DNA from: Sulfuricurvum sp.
Lineage (GTDB): Bacteria > Campylobacterota > Campylobacteria > Campylobacterales > Sulfurimonadaceae
Length of the DNA: 64,000 nt
Reading direction: 5' to 3'
Assembly (NCBI GenBank): GCA_030692765.1
Contig: JAUYUB010000024.1
Coordinates: forward strand, 124,001-188,000
Under the pieces are notes generated by a model. That model was not told the DNA's origin, did not search any database, and worked only from the letters and a program-made list of their open reading frames with translations. The position numbers and the translations under genes were made by a program. Positions 9,510 through 18,152 of this stretch are shown here, in pieces. Each line of letters begins with the position of its first letter. Position 1 is the first letter of the stretch.

Positions 9510-9958
9510 TGAATGAACAGCTCGATGACGTATTGGATCGTGAATATCTTCAAATTGCGTCACTAAAAGCGCGTTCGGCAGCTTTCGCAATAGATGAAAT
9601 ACTCATTTCGATACTCCTTTTTATTGTTCTGTGGGACAATATTTCAGCAGCAAAAACCGTAGAAGCCATTATCGAATTGACCAATCATTTTTTACTAGAA
9701 TTTATGGCAATTAAGATTGTGTATCAAACTTTTTTTACAATGCAGTACGGAGCAACTTTAGGAAAGATTGCGATGAAGATTCGTGTCATAGAAGTGAAAA
9801 CACTGTCGAATCCCAGCTTTTTTTCAGCCTTTAATCGAGCGGTTTTTCGTGTCGTGAGTGAAGCGCTTTTATATCTTGGGTTTATCTGGGCTTTTTTAGA
9901 TCCTTACCGACGAAGCTGGCATGATTTTACCGCTAAAACAGTGGTTGTGAATGCGTAA
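9509..9958 (+). CDS. RDD family membrane protein
   Basis: 149-aa inner-membrane protein with hydrophobic helices near 27-45, 65-85 and 125-140. The name-giving residues are visible: an Arg before helix 1 (LKARSAAFAIDEI), the GATLGKIAMKIRVIE motif between helices, and the terminal DPYRRSWHDFTAKTVVV. Family function is unknown; some members help Na+ tolerance or sit next to envelope genes. It overlaps purD by 1 base and lptD by 8 bases, suggesting co-expression with the LPS assembly gene. Confidence 0.85.
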   Translation: MNEQLDDVLDREYLQIASLKARSAAFAIDEILISILLFIVLWDNISAAKTVEAIIELTNHFLLEFMAIKIVYQTFFTMQYGATLGKIAMKIRVIEVKTLSNPSFFSAFNRAVFRVVSEALLYLGFIWAFLDPYRRSWHDFTAKTVVVNA

Positions 9959-12104
9959 ATCAATCTTTATCAGCATTGTTGCGTGCGGTGTTTTGTTAGC
10001 CGAGGAGCGTGTTGAGCTTTTTGGTCTTAATGCGGATATCAATGGGTCGGTAGTACATGCTTACGGAAATCCTGTCATTATCTATCAGGATAAAATCTTA
10101 ACTGCACAGCACCTCTCCTACGACCGAAATACGAGCATAATTGAAGCCGAGGGGAATGTAACGGTTTTTCAAGATGGAAAAACTCAGGCCATCAGTGAAT
10201 ACACGACAATAAATATGGACACGAATACACGGCAATCGCGTCCTTTGTATATGATTGATCATCAAAGCGGATTGTGGATGAATACACAACAATCTGATGC
10301 CTGCGAAAGTCAGATTGATTTGGCAAGTGGAATGGTGTCAGGATGTAATTCGACCGATCCTTTGTGGAAAATCCGCTTTAGCAGTGCCGATTACAATACC
10401 GATAAAATGTGGATGAATCTGTATAACGCCCGTTTGTACGTTGAAAATGTTCCCCTCTTTTATCTCCCTTATTTTGGGTACCCTACCGATAAAACGCGTC
10501 GAAGCGGGTTGCTTATTCCTGAGTTTGGACTCTCTAGCGATCAGGGGTTTTTCTATCAGCAGCCTATTTACATCGCTGTGCATAATTGGTGGGATGCAGA
10601 GCTTCGCCCTCAAATACGCACCGAACGCGGATCGGGTATTTACGGAGATTTTCGTTTTGTGGATACGCCATCGTCTCAAGGCTCCGTTCGATTCGGATAT
10701 TTTAAAGAACAAGCGGCTTATGCTCTTGAAAATGATCTAGCTCACATAAAGCATTATGGATACGATATTAAGTATCAGCACAGCGCATTTTTGAGGGAGT
10801 GGTTTGATTTAGAACTCGATGGGGAATCGGGACTGTATGTCAATGGCAGGTGGATGAATGATGTGGATTATCTCAATTTACAGCAAATTGATGAAACGCA
10901 AAATACGACCACTAATCAAATTCTTTCGCGTATCAACGCTTATTATAGCAATGAAGATGATTATTTGGGGATGTATCTCAAGCATTATCAATATCTTGAC
11001 GGCTCTATCGATAACGGCAAAACGATTCAGATATTGCCGACTTTACAATATCACCATTATTTGGAAAACTTTTTTGAAGATCATTTATTGATCAATGCGG
11101 ATACGGCCATTACTAATTACTATCGTCCTGATGGCATGCGCGCGGTTGAGGGAATGGTGAACGTACCGTTGATGCTTCAATCGGGATTGTTTGACAATAC
11201 AGTAGATACGAGTTATGTGGCAAATCTCAGCGGTCGTTTGATCGGTTTTTACGGAAATCCTCAGACAAACAACACCAATGACACCATTAATGCCTACGAA
11301 TCAGGGCAATACGGGCAAGTTGATCATACCTTCAAGCTTTCAAGTACTTTGGTAAAACCGTATGGCGAAACGATACACGTGATGGCCCCTGAAATCGCCT
11401 ATACGTTTGCAGGAAGCCGTTATTACAAAGGGTATTACGATCGTTACCATAACGAAGAATGTATACCTGGAACAAAAGATAAGCCATGGTGTGATTTCAA
11501 CACACTTCAATCACCAAGCGATACCCTTTCGCTGGGAATCAATAACTATCTTTTTGAAAATGGAAAGCAAACGCTGGTCGATCGTCTTTCCCAAAGTTTT
11601 CGTTACGATGATACAGGGAATTATTACGGTGAATTGACGAATGAACTGGAATGGCAGATTATTCAAGCTGTTTCGTATTACAATGTAACTTCTTTTAATC
11701 ATGACCGAAATCGAATTACCAAAGAGCGCAATACCGTACGGTATGATGATAAAATTGTGACGGCATCTCTTAATCATTATTATTCAGATGAATTGCGCAA
11801 CAGTGTAAATGTTTATTCCAGCTATTGGTCCGCCGATGCATCGTATCAATACAATCGTCATTATCGTTTTTTTGGTCTTGTCGCGTATGATTACCGAGAA
11901 GATCTTTTAAAACGAAGCGAGATAGGCTTTTTGTATTCACAAAGATGTATGGATATAGGAGTACGTTTTGTACAAAACAATCGACCGATATTAACCAATG
12001 TCAGCGGGAACGACTCTGTTAATGACTCTTATGTTTTTCTAACATTGATTCTAAAACCGATTGGCGGTTCAGAATTCAATTATAAAATCACCAATAATCA
12101 ATAG
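9951..12104 (+). CDS. lptD: LPS-assembly protein LptD
   Basis: Outer-membrane beta-barrel that places lipopolysaccharide into the outer leaflet, working with LptE. 717 aa: signal peptide 1-16, N-terminal OstA/LptA-like jellyroll (about 20-150, with ADGxxVHAYGNPVIIYQ-like and IEAEGNVTVFQDG segments), then the LptD barrel with the family motif YFGYPTDKTRRSGLLIPEFG near 175 and aromatic beta strands to the end. Few cysteines are available (C110, C122 region and C-terminal C659 region), so a disulphide pattern like that of E. coli is possible but not certain. Its promoter is probably that of the purD operon. The MCE protein follows after 9 bases. Confidence 0.92.
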   Translation: MRKSIFISIVACGVLLAEERVELFGLNADINGSVVHAYGNPVIIYQDKILTAQHLSYDRNTSIIEAEGNVTVFQDGKTQAISEYTTINMDTNTRQSRPLYMIDHQSGLWMNTQQSDACESQIDLASGMVSGCNSTDPLWKIRFSSADYNTDKMWMNLYNARLYVENVPLFYLPYFGYPTDKTRRSGLLIPEFGLSSDQGFFYQQPIYIAVHNWWDAELRPQIRTERGSGIYGDFRFVDTPSSQGSVRFGYFKEQAAYALENDLAHIKHYGYDIKYQHSAFLREWFDLELDGESGLYVNGRWMNDVDYLNLQQIDETQNTTTNQILSRINAYYSNEDDYLGMYLKHYQYLDGSIDNGKTIQILPTLQYHHYLENFFEDHLLINADTAITNYYRPDGMRAVEGMVNVPLMLQSGLFDNTVDTSYVANLSGRLIGFYGNPQTNNTNDTINAYESGQYGQVDHTFKLSSTLVKPYGETIHVMAPEIAYTFAGSRYYKGYYDRYHNEECIPGTKDKPWCDFNTLQSPSDTLSLGINNYLFENGKQTLVDRLSQSFRYDDTGNYYGELTNELEWQIIQAVSYYNVTSFNHDRNRITKERNTVRYDDKIVTASLNHYYSDELRNSVNVYSSYWSADASYQYNRHYRFFGLVAYDYREDLLKRSEIGFLYSQRCMDIGVRFVQNNRPILTNVSGNDSVNDSYVFLTLILKPIGGSEFNYKITNNQ

Positions 12105-12113
12105 GGGCGAAAG

Positions 12114-13511
12114 ATGAAATTGGAAGCGAAAATAGGTCTTTTTGTCATAATGGCACTGGTGGCTTTACTTGTATTGTCAACGCAAGTTACATCATTGGGT
12201 AAATGGGGACAAAGTGGCTACCCCATACAAGCGTATGTGGATGATGCTTCAGGACTTGAAAAGCACACGCATGTATTGATGAACGGTGTGACGATCGGTG
12301 AAGTTCAAGAGATCACGATTGAGGGCAAGCGTGTCCGTCTGAGCCTTTTGATCAATGACGATGTTAAGATTCCCGATGATTCAGGAGTTATTGTGGCGCA
12401 AGAGTCGCTTTTGGGATCAAAAGTTTTAAACATTCTCGTAGGTGATGCGAGCAGTATGCTGAAAAAAGGAGATGTTTTAGTCCAATCTAAACGGTACGCA
12501 TCTTTTGACCAAACGAGTGATTCGGTCAATGCTGCTGCCAAAGAGATGGAACTTTTATTGCATGATTTTAGAGAAACATTGGACGATGAACACCGTAAAG
12601 CGATACAAGAAGCTATAGTTGCCTTTCGTGATGTTGGAGTCAATCTAAACGGGGTAATTGGGGACAATCGTGATAATCTCCACGCCGCAATTGCCAATTT
12701 CAGAGATATGAGTGCTGGATTTACTCAGACAGCAGATACGGTCAATAAAGATCTTCCGGAGATCATGAACCGTGTCAATTCATTAACCACCCGTTTGGAT
12801 AATATCAGCGGTTCTTTGGAACATTCTCTTCCAGAAGCGGTTGCTAAGTTTGTAAATATTGAAGATAATGTAAGCACAATATTGGCTGAAAATCGTGCCG
12901 GACTCAAAGGGACAATTTCTTCAGCCGAATCCTTTTTCAAAAGCGGCGAAGAGGCATTTGGCAAAGTGGATACGATGCTTTCGAGTTTTACAACGAGCGA
13001 ACTGCAAGTGGCAATGCATGCAGATTATATGATGAGGGATCAATATGCAAAAGTTTATTTAGGAATCACTTATCTCCCGAATCCGACAACGTACTATATG
13101 CTTGATTTGATAAGCACAGATGATTATTCCCAACCAAATGTCGTTCCTGGGAAACATGTGAAAAGCGCTACACTCTTCTCTGCACAATATGGAAAACGCT
13201 TTGATGATTTCTTATTACGATTTGGGGCTATTGAATCAAGCGGAGGGGCTGGGATTGATTATTTTATGAAGCATGACCGTTTGAAAATTTCAGCAGAAGC
13301 GTTTGACTTTAATGCGATCAATGACCTTCGTAGCGACCGCGCACACCTCAAGGCACAGATTCGCTATCAAATGCTTAAGCATCTTGAACTGTATGGCGGC
13401 TGGGATAACTTCATGAATCCTGCTTCACAAAGTCTTTTCTTAGGTCTGGGCATGCGCTTTATCGACAATGACATAAAATATACTTTTGGCGCCGCATCGA
13501 TGGCACGATAA
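12114..13511 (+). CDS. MCE/MlaD-domain lipid transport protein with C-terminal barrel-like domain
   Basis: 465 aa: one N-terminal membrane anchor (7-25), a single MCE domain (about 35-115, with DASGLEKHTHVLMNGVTIGEV), a long helical middle section (about 140-300) rich in NLN-type heptads, then a beta-rich tail of ~150 residues starting HADYMMRDQYAKVYLGI. MCE proteins carry phospholipids between membranes; MlaD works with the ABC pair MlaE/MlaF, which are not in this window. At 465 aa it is about 2.5 times the length of E. coli MlaD. The tail, with alternating strands and a final GLGMRFIDNDIKYTFG, looks like outer-membrane beta structure (inference). Directly follows lptD. Confidence 0.85.
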   Translation: MKLEAKIGLFVIMALVALLVLSTQVTSLGKWGQSGYPIQAYVDDASGLEKHTHVLMNGVTIGEVQEITIEGKRVRLSLLINDDVKIPDDSGVIVAQESLLGSKVLNILVGDASSMLKKGDVLVQSKRYASFDQTSDSVNAAAKEMELLLHDFRETLDDEHRKAIQEAIVAFRDVGVNLNGVIGDNRDNLHAAIANFRDMSAGFTQTADTVNKDLPEIMNRVNSLTTRLDNISGSLEHSLPEAVAKFVNIEDNVSTILAENRAGLKGTISSAESFFKSGEEAFGKVDTMLSSFTTSELQVAMHADYMMRDQYAKVYLGITYLPNPTTYYMLDLISTDDYSQPNVVPGKHVKSATLFSAQYGKRFDDFLLRFGAIESSGGAGIDYFMKHDRLKISAEAFDFNAINDLRSDRAHLKAQIRYQMLKHLELYGGWDNFMNPASQSLFLGLGMRFIDNDIKYTFGAASMAR

Positions 13512-13529
13512 AATTTAACAGGGATTACA

Positions 13530-15707
13530 ATGAAATACACTATCGAGTTAGCTCTAAAAAATAAACAAGAGTCTTATGCGCTTAATCAAGTAGCGGCGCA
13601 AGCCAATGGTGCCGTATGGCTTAAATCGGGTAATACCGTTATTTTGGCAACCGTTGTCATCGATGAAACCCATTTTGTGGATGAAGACTTTTTACCTTTA
13701 ACGGTACAGTATCTTGAAAAAAGCTATGCAGCCGGAAAATTTCCAGGTGGCTTCATTAAACGTGAAACAAAGCCGAGTGATTTTGAAGCACTTACTTCCC
13801 GCATAATAGACCGCTCTTTGCGTCCTTTATTTCCTAAGGGATTTGCCAATCCGATACAAATTTCTGTATTGGTACTGAGTGCAGATAGCGATGCTGATTT
13901 ACAAGTCTTAGGCCTCAATGCGGCATCCGCAGCATTGTATCTTTCAGACGTTGATATCTTCAACTCAGTCACCGGGGTGCGTGTTGCGAAAATTGACGGA
14001 GAGATTGTTTTCAATCCAAAGCACAGTGATCTTGAGAACAGCACTTTTGACCTTTATTTGGCAGGAAGTAAAGAAGACATGCTGATGATCGAGATGCAGG
14101 CATTGGGCAGTGATGAAGCACAAATTATCGAAGTGGGTCTAGTCGATCCGTTCGTCGATCCGGTAATGGCATCTCAAACGATTGCGATGCGCCAATCCAA
14201 TGCCATGAGTGAAGACGAACTCATTGAGGTACTAGGCCAAGCGCAAGCGGTACTCAAAGAAGCAAATACGATGTATGAAAACGCTTTTAAACCCTACGCC
14301 AAGGCACCATTTGAACTGCAATGCGTCATCAAAGAGATTGATCCTGAAATGAGTGAGTACGTACGTAGCAATCACACCGATGATCTCAAGCGCGGAATCA
14401 GTCAAATGGCAAAAACAGAACGTTCTACGGCGCTTCGAACGATTCGTAAAGCAGTTATGGCAGAAAAGCCTGACTGGGATGAGCATGAACTGAAAAAAGC
14501 GATTGAACAGGTTAAGCGCTCTATGGTTCGTGCGCAGATTTTGGATGAAAAAGTACGTGCAGACGGCCGAGGTATGAGAGAAGTACGTCCGATTTCTATT
14601 CAGACCAATGTGTTGCCAAGCGCCCATGCATCAGCTCTGTTTACACGTGGCCAGACTCAGGCTCTTGTGGTATTAACACTTGGCGGTCCTAAAGATGCTC
14701 AGATGTATGAGGGGTTAACCGATCGTGGTACGCAAAATGAAGGCTTTATGGTTCATTATAATTTTCCCGGTTTCAGTGTAGGAGAAGCTTCTCCGATCGG
14801 TGCCCCAAGACGTCGTGAATTGGGACATGGGAATTTGGCAAAACGCGCATTGGAAGGTGCTACGGTTCGCAATGGACAGACAGTTCGTATCGTTTCTGAG
14901 ATTTTAGAGTCAAACGGTTCATCGTCCATGGCAACCGTATGTGGTGGCTATATGGCCTTACGTGCAGGTGATATCGAAGTATGTGATCCGATTGCGGGTG
15001 TTGCTATGGGGATGGTTCAAGAAGGAAACCGTCATGCTATTTTGACCGATATTATGGGTCTTGAAGATCATGACGGGGATCTGGATTTTAAAGTGGCAGG
15101 GTCAAAAGAGGGCATTACTGCGATGCAAATGGATATAAAGCTAGGAGGTATCCATTTGGATGTTCTCAAAGAAGCGCTTTATCAAGCCAAAGAAGCCCGC
15201 GCTCATATTATTGATATCATGATGGCATCCGAAGAAAATATTGAACTAAATGAAGGGACATTACCAAGCACGGATCTATTCCACGTTGATCCCAGTTTTA
15301 TAGGCGATATTATCGGTCAGGCGGGTAAAACGATTCGAGAGATTATTGAAAAATTTGACGTCGCGATTGATATTGATAAGAAAAAAGGTTCTGTAAAACT
15401 AACCGGTAAAAACAGAGAAGGTATCAAAGGGGCACGCGATCATATCGAAGGGATCACAAGCGGTTTGACGCCGATCGAAAAAGTAGAGTACAAAGTGGGC
15501 GATGTTGTACAGGGAAAAGTGAAAAAAATCGTTGATTTTGGAGCATTTATCGAACTTCCCGGTGGGATCGATGGGCTTATTCATATCTCAAAACTTTCCG
15601 ATGGACATGTGGGTCGCGTGAGCGATATGATCAAAGAAGGTGATGAACTGATGGTTGAGATCGTAGAGTTCAAAGGCAATAAGATCGGACTGGGTCGAGC
15701 TAAGTAA
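13530..15707 (+). CDS. pnp: Polyribonucleotide nucleotidyltransferase (PNPase)
   Basis: 3'-5' phosphorolytic exoribonuclease of mRNA decay. 725 aa with the expected order: two RNase PH domains (first with FPGGFIKRETKPSD, catalytic second with LRAGDIEVCDPIAGVAMG and DIMGLEDHDGDLDFKVAGS), a helical linker, KH domain (GDIIGQAGKTIREI near 590-605) and S1 domain (GDVVQGKVKKIVDFGAFIEL near 650). Full length. It follows the MCE gene by 18 bases. Confidence 0.97.
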   Translation: MKYTIELALKNKQESYALNQVAAQANGAVWLKSGNTVILATVVIDETHFVDEDFLPLTVQYLEKSYAAGKFPGGFIKRETKPSDFEALTSRIIDRSLRPLFPKGFANPIQISVLVLSADSDADLQVLGLNAASAALYLSDVDIFNSVTGVRVAKIDGEIVFNPKHSDLENSTFDLYLAGSKEDMLMIEMQALGSDEAQIIEVGLVDPFVDPVMASQTIAMRQSNAMSEDELIEVLGQAQAVLKEANTMYENAFKPYAKAPFELQCVIKEIDPEMSEYVRSNHTDDLKRGISQMAKTERSTALRTIRKAVMAEKPDWDEHELKKAIEQVKRSMVRAQILDEKVRADGRGMREVRPISIQTNVLPSAHASALFTRGQTQALVVLTLGGPKDAQMYEGLTDRGTQNEGFMVHYNFPGFSVGEASPIGAPRRRELGHGNLAKRALEGATVRNGQTVRIVSEILESNGSSSMATVCGGYMALRAGDIEVCDPIAGVAMGMVQEGNRHAILTDIMGLEDHDGDLDFKVAGSKEGITAMQMDIKLGGIHLDVLKEALYQAKEARAHIIDIMMASEENIELNEGTLPSTDLFHVDPSFIGDIIGQAGKTIREIIEKFDVAIDIDKKKGSVKLTGKNREGIKGARDHIEGITSGLTPIEKVEYKVGDVVQGKVKKIVDFGAFIELPGGIDGLIHISKLSDGHVGRVSDMIKEGDELMVEIVEFKGNKIGLGRAK

Positions 15708-15726
15708 TTTTTTAGCTCCTCCCTAC

Positions 15727-15732
15727 TATAAT
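15727..15732 (+). promoter_or_regulatory. -10 box before atpE
   Basis: TATAAT in the 92-base gap between pnp and atpE; an untranslated leader of about 60 bases would follow. Confidence 0.5.
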
Positions 15733-15799
15733 TTCGCCTACAAAGTGATAAGTAGGGAAACTATCCGAACAGACTTTGATTTAAATACGGAGATTACTC

Positions 15800-16177
15800 A
15801 TGAAAAAAGTTCTATTTCTTATGACTGCACTTGTTGCTGCAGCATTCGGTGCTGACGAAGCGGCAGCAGTTGTTGAAACTGCTGTTGAAGCTGCTCCTGC
15901 AGTAGCTGCTGCATCTGCAGACGTTGCTAACCAAACGCTTAAAGCGTATTCTATGATCGCTGCGGGTGTTGGTCTTGGTTTGGCTGCACTTGGTGGTGCT
16001 ATCGGTATGGGTAACACTGCTGCTGCAACTATCGCAGGTACTGCACGTAACCCAGGTCTTGGCGGAAAATTGATGACTACTATGTTCATCGCTCTTGCTA
16101 TGATCGAAGCACAGGTTATCTATACATTGGTAATCGCTCTTATCGCTCTTTACGCTAACCCATATTTGGTAGCGTAA
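15800..16177 (+). CDS. atpE: ATP synthase F0 subunit c
   Basis: Membrane rotor subunit of ATP synthase. 125 aa: an N-terminal signal-like helix (1-18, cleavage possible near AFGA-DEAA), an Ala/Val-rich linker, two transmembrane helices, the polar loop ARNPG (equivalent of the R-Q/N-P loop) and the proton-carrying Glu in MIEAQVIY. Subunit c of most bacteria is about 80 aa; the leader is usual in Campylobacterota. The other atp genes are not next to it, also usual for the lineage. It has its own promoter and a strong terminator. Confidence 0.96.
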   Translation: MKKVLFLMTALVAAAFGADEAAAVVETAVEAAPAVAAASADVANQTLKAYSMIAAGVGLGLAALGGAIGMGNTAAATIAGTARNPGLGGKLMTTMFIALAMIEAQVIYTLVIALIALYANPYLVA

Positions 16178-16194
16178 GTTTTATCAAACCTCAC

Positions 16195-16225
16195 GATCAG
16201 CTTCGGCTGATCAACTTCTTTTTTT
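16195..16225 (+). terminator. Terminator after atpE
   Basis: Perfect 7-bp stem GATCAGC-TTCG-GCTGATC (16195-16212) with a stable UUCG loop, then AACTTCTTTTTTTA. It precedes the tRNA-Leu gene by 15 bases. Confidence 0.9.
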
Positions 16226-16227
16226 AT

Positions 16228-16312
16228 GCGGTCGTGGTGGAACGGTAGACACGCTACCTTGAGGTGGTAGTGCCTTACGGGTGTGGGGGTTCAAATCCCC
16301 CCGACCGCACCA
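16228..16312 (+). tRNA. tRNA-Leu (anticodon GAG)
   Basis: 85 nt including an encoded CCA. Acceptor GCGGTCG pairs with CGACCGC, followed by discriminator A. The anticodon stem CTACC/GGTAG encloses TTGAGGT with GAG at 16261-16263. A long variable arm (class II tRNA) and T-arm GGGGGTTCAAATCCCCC are present. Confidence 0.96.
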
Positions 16313-16543
16313 TCTTTTTCTTTAATAAACAATCTTCTAACTTACTAATAAAACTTCCTGAACTTCTAAAAATAATGCTTATAACTTTATGTGTATCTTG
16401 GATTCTCCGATACTATAAGATATACTTATTCTTTATTTATATCAGTGTATATAAAATATAGATATTGACAAAGTATATTCAGGGAATATTTTATAGGCTG
16501 TATGTAGAATTGAAAATAGTAAAAATCCTCAAAGGAAAAGCAA
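16313..16543. other. Intergenic region after tRNA-Leu with a possible promoter
   Basis: AT-rich spacer with no credible gene. TTGACA at 16465 is followed 16 bases later by TATTTT (16487), a plausible sigma-70 promoter for the lipoprotein gene at 16544. I see no repeat of the tRNA-Leu 3' end that would mark an integrated element. Confidence 0.4.
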
Positions 16544-17131
16544 ATGAAAAAAACAATACTTTCAATACTGCTATCAGCATTAACGGTTATGCTGATGAGT
16601 GGATGTACCACAATGGGAAATATGATGTCTATGGCACCAGCATTTGCAAGTTTAGAATCAAATACGCAAGCATCATATGTGAAGATGTTAAAGGTGGTTG
16701 ATGAATCGGGTGATGCTGCAAAGGCGATGATGATTGAAACAAAAATCGCAGATGATGTTTCTAATGATCAGGCAGTAGATTCGATTAAAGCTATTACAGA
16801 AGAGCGTAACATGGTGGTAACGGGTGACGTTAAAATGTACACCAAAGCGGATGCAGGACCAACAGAAGTTAAACATGCACGTATTATTTCTGTATGTAAT
16901 TTGCAAACTGCAAAAGTATTTTTAAATCATTCTCGATATTACGGTGGCTTTATGCCATGTCGTATTATGTTGATTGAATATGGTAATGGTGAGCGCTTTT
17001 TGGTTACCATGGACTTGACATTAGCAATTTATGGCGGTAAACCACTTCCTCCAGAGATGTTAAAGCAAGCACTTGTTGTTAAAGAAACAATGGAAACGCT
17101 AATTGCAAGAGGAGCAAAAGGGGATTTTTAA
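16544..17131 (+). CDS. Hypothetical lipoprotein (195 aa)
   Basis: Lipoprotein signal with lipobox LMSGC (Cys21), so the product is lipid-anchored in the inner or outer membrane. The mature part has no motif I recognise. Its first half is predicted mainly helical and its second half has mixed strands, with YYGGFMPCRIMLIEYGNGERFLV as a distinctive core holding one of two further cysteines. The start has an AAAGGAAAAG ribosome site. It is transcribed alone, before a rhodanese gene. Function unknown. Confidence 0.75.
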   Translation: MKKTILSILLSALTVMLMSGCTTMGNMMSMAPAFASLESNTQASYVKMLKVVDESGDAAKAMMIETKIADDVSNDQAVDSIKAITEERNMVVTGDVKMYTKADAGPTEVKHARIISVCNLQTAKVFLNHSRYYGGFMPCRIMLIEYGNGERFLVTMDLTLAIYGGKPLPPEMLKQALVVKETMETLIARGAKGDF

Positions 17132-17247
17132 TCCTCTCTCTCTGGTATTTCACTATTTATATTTTCTCGTTACTTCCTTTCTCTAAAATATCCCTTTAAG
17201 TTCACTTCCGTTACTATCATTTTGATGTAGAAAAATGGAGAAATTTT

Positions 17248-18144
17248 ATGAAAAAATTGATAGTTATCTATGCGCTTGCATTATGCAATGTGTGGGGATG
17301 GGATGCCTTGCAAAGCACGGCGCAAGTTGCCAGTCAACTCAATGATCCGAAAGCAGTTATTCTGGATGTTTCAGAGGATGATATGTATGTTTTAGATGGA
17401 CATATCCATGGTGCTTATCATACGGAGTTAAAGGAATGGAGATTATCGTATGTACTCAAATCACCTGATAAACTGCAAACGCATATACGTTCTTTAGGGA
17501 TAAATACGGATTCTAATATAATTTTATATGGGCACTTGGGGGCTGAGAACAACTTATTAAGAATCAGCTATGTCTATTGGGCTTTAAAATACTGTGGTGT
17601 TAAGAATGTAGCTATCATGGATGGTGGCCTTGAACAATGGAGAGCAGAAAAACGTTTTGTAAGCACTGATGAGCTTACAGCGCCAGAAGGTAATTTTACG
17701 GTACAAATTGTTCCTGCAATCATGGCAGATATGGCGTATGTCAAACAAAATCTTGGGAAAATTGCGATGCTGGATGCACGTCCCAGTGAATATTATTTTG
17801 GGATGAAACCTTCCAACGGTGTTGAACGGCTGGGACATATTCCAGGAGCTGTTAGTTATGCATGGACGAACAGTATAACACCAGAATTGAAACTGAAATC
17901 ACCTGATGTATTAAAGAAAGTATTTAGTGACGGATTTGATTTTAAACAAAATCAGGAAATAGTTATTTACTGCACAATAGGGCTAGAGGCAACGTTTAAC
18001 TATTTTGTTCTCACTGGTCTTTTGGGTTATACCAATGTACGAGTTTATGATGCCTCTATGCGTGAATGGGGGAATTTGAAAGATATACCAATGGTACAAT
18101 ATAAATGGGAAGAGTTTCATCCTATGGTAGAAGTTATCAAGTAG
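17248..18144 (+). CDS. Periplasmic two-domain rhodanese (sulfurtransferase)
   Basis: 298 aa with a signal peptide (about 1-17) and two rhodanese-like domains (about 20-135 and 160-285), the layout of thiosulfate/mercaptopyruvate sulfurtransferases. The C-terminal domain has the active-site loop starting at Cys242 (YCTIGLEA), which would carry the persulfide. The N-terminal domain has no Cys in the equivalent loop (YGHLGAE), as in other tandem rhodaneses. RPSEYYFG and GHIPGAVSYAW are family motifs. A periplasmic sulfurtransferase fits a sulfur-oxidising bacterium. The c-di-GMP gene follows after 8 bases, so both may share a transcript. Confidence 0.87.
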   Translation: MKKLIVIYALALCNVWGWDALQSTAQVASQLNDPKAVILDVSEDDMYVLDGHIHGAYHTELKEWRLSYVLKSPDKLQTHIRSLGINTDSNIILYGHLGAENNLLRISYVYWALKYCGVKNVAIMDGGLEQWRAEKRFVSTDELTAPEGNFTVQIVPAIMADMAYVKQNLGKIAMLDARPSEYYFGMKPSNGVERLGHIPGAVSYAWTNSITPELKLKSPDVLKKVFSDGFDFKQNQEIVIYCTIGLEATFNYFVLTGLLGYTNVRVYDASMREWGNLKDIPMVQYKWEEFHPMVEVIK

Positions 18145-18152
18145 GGGATGAA

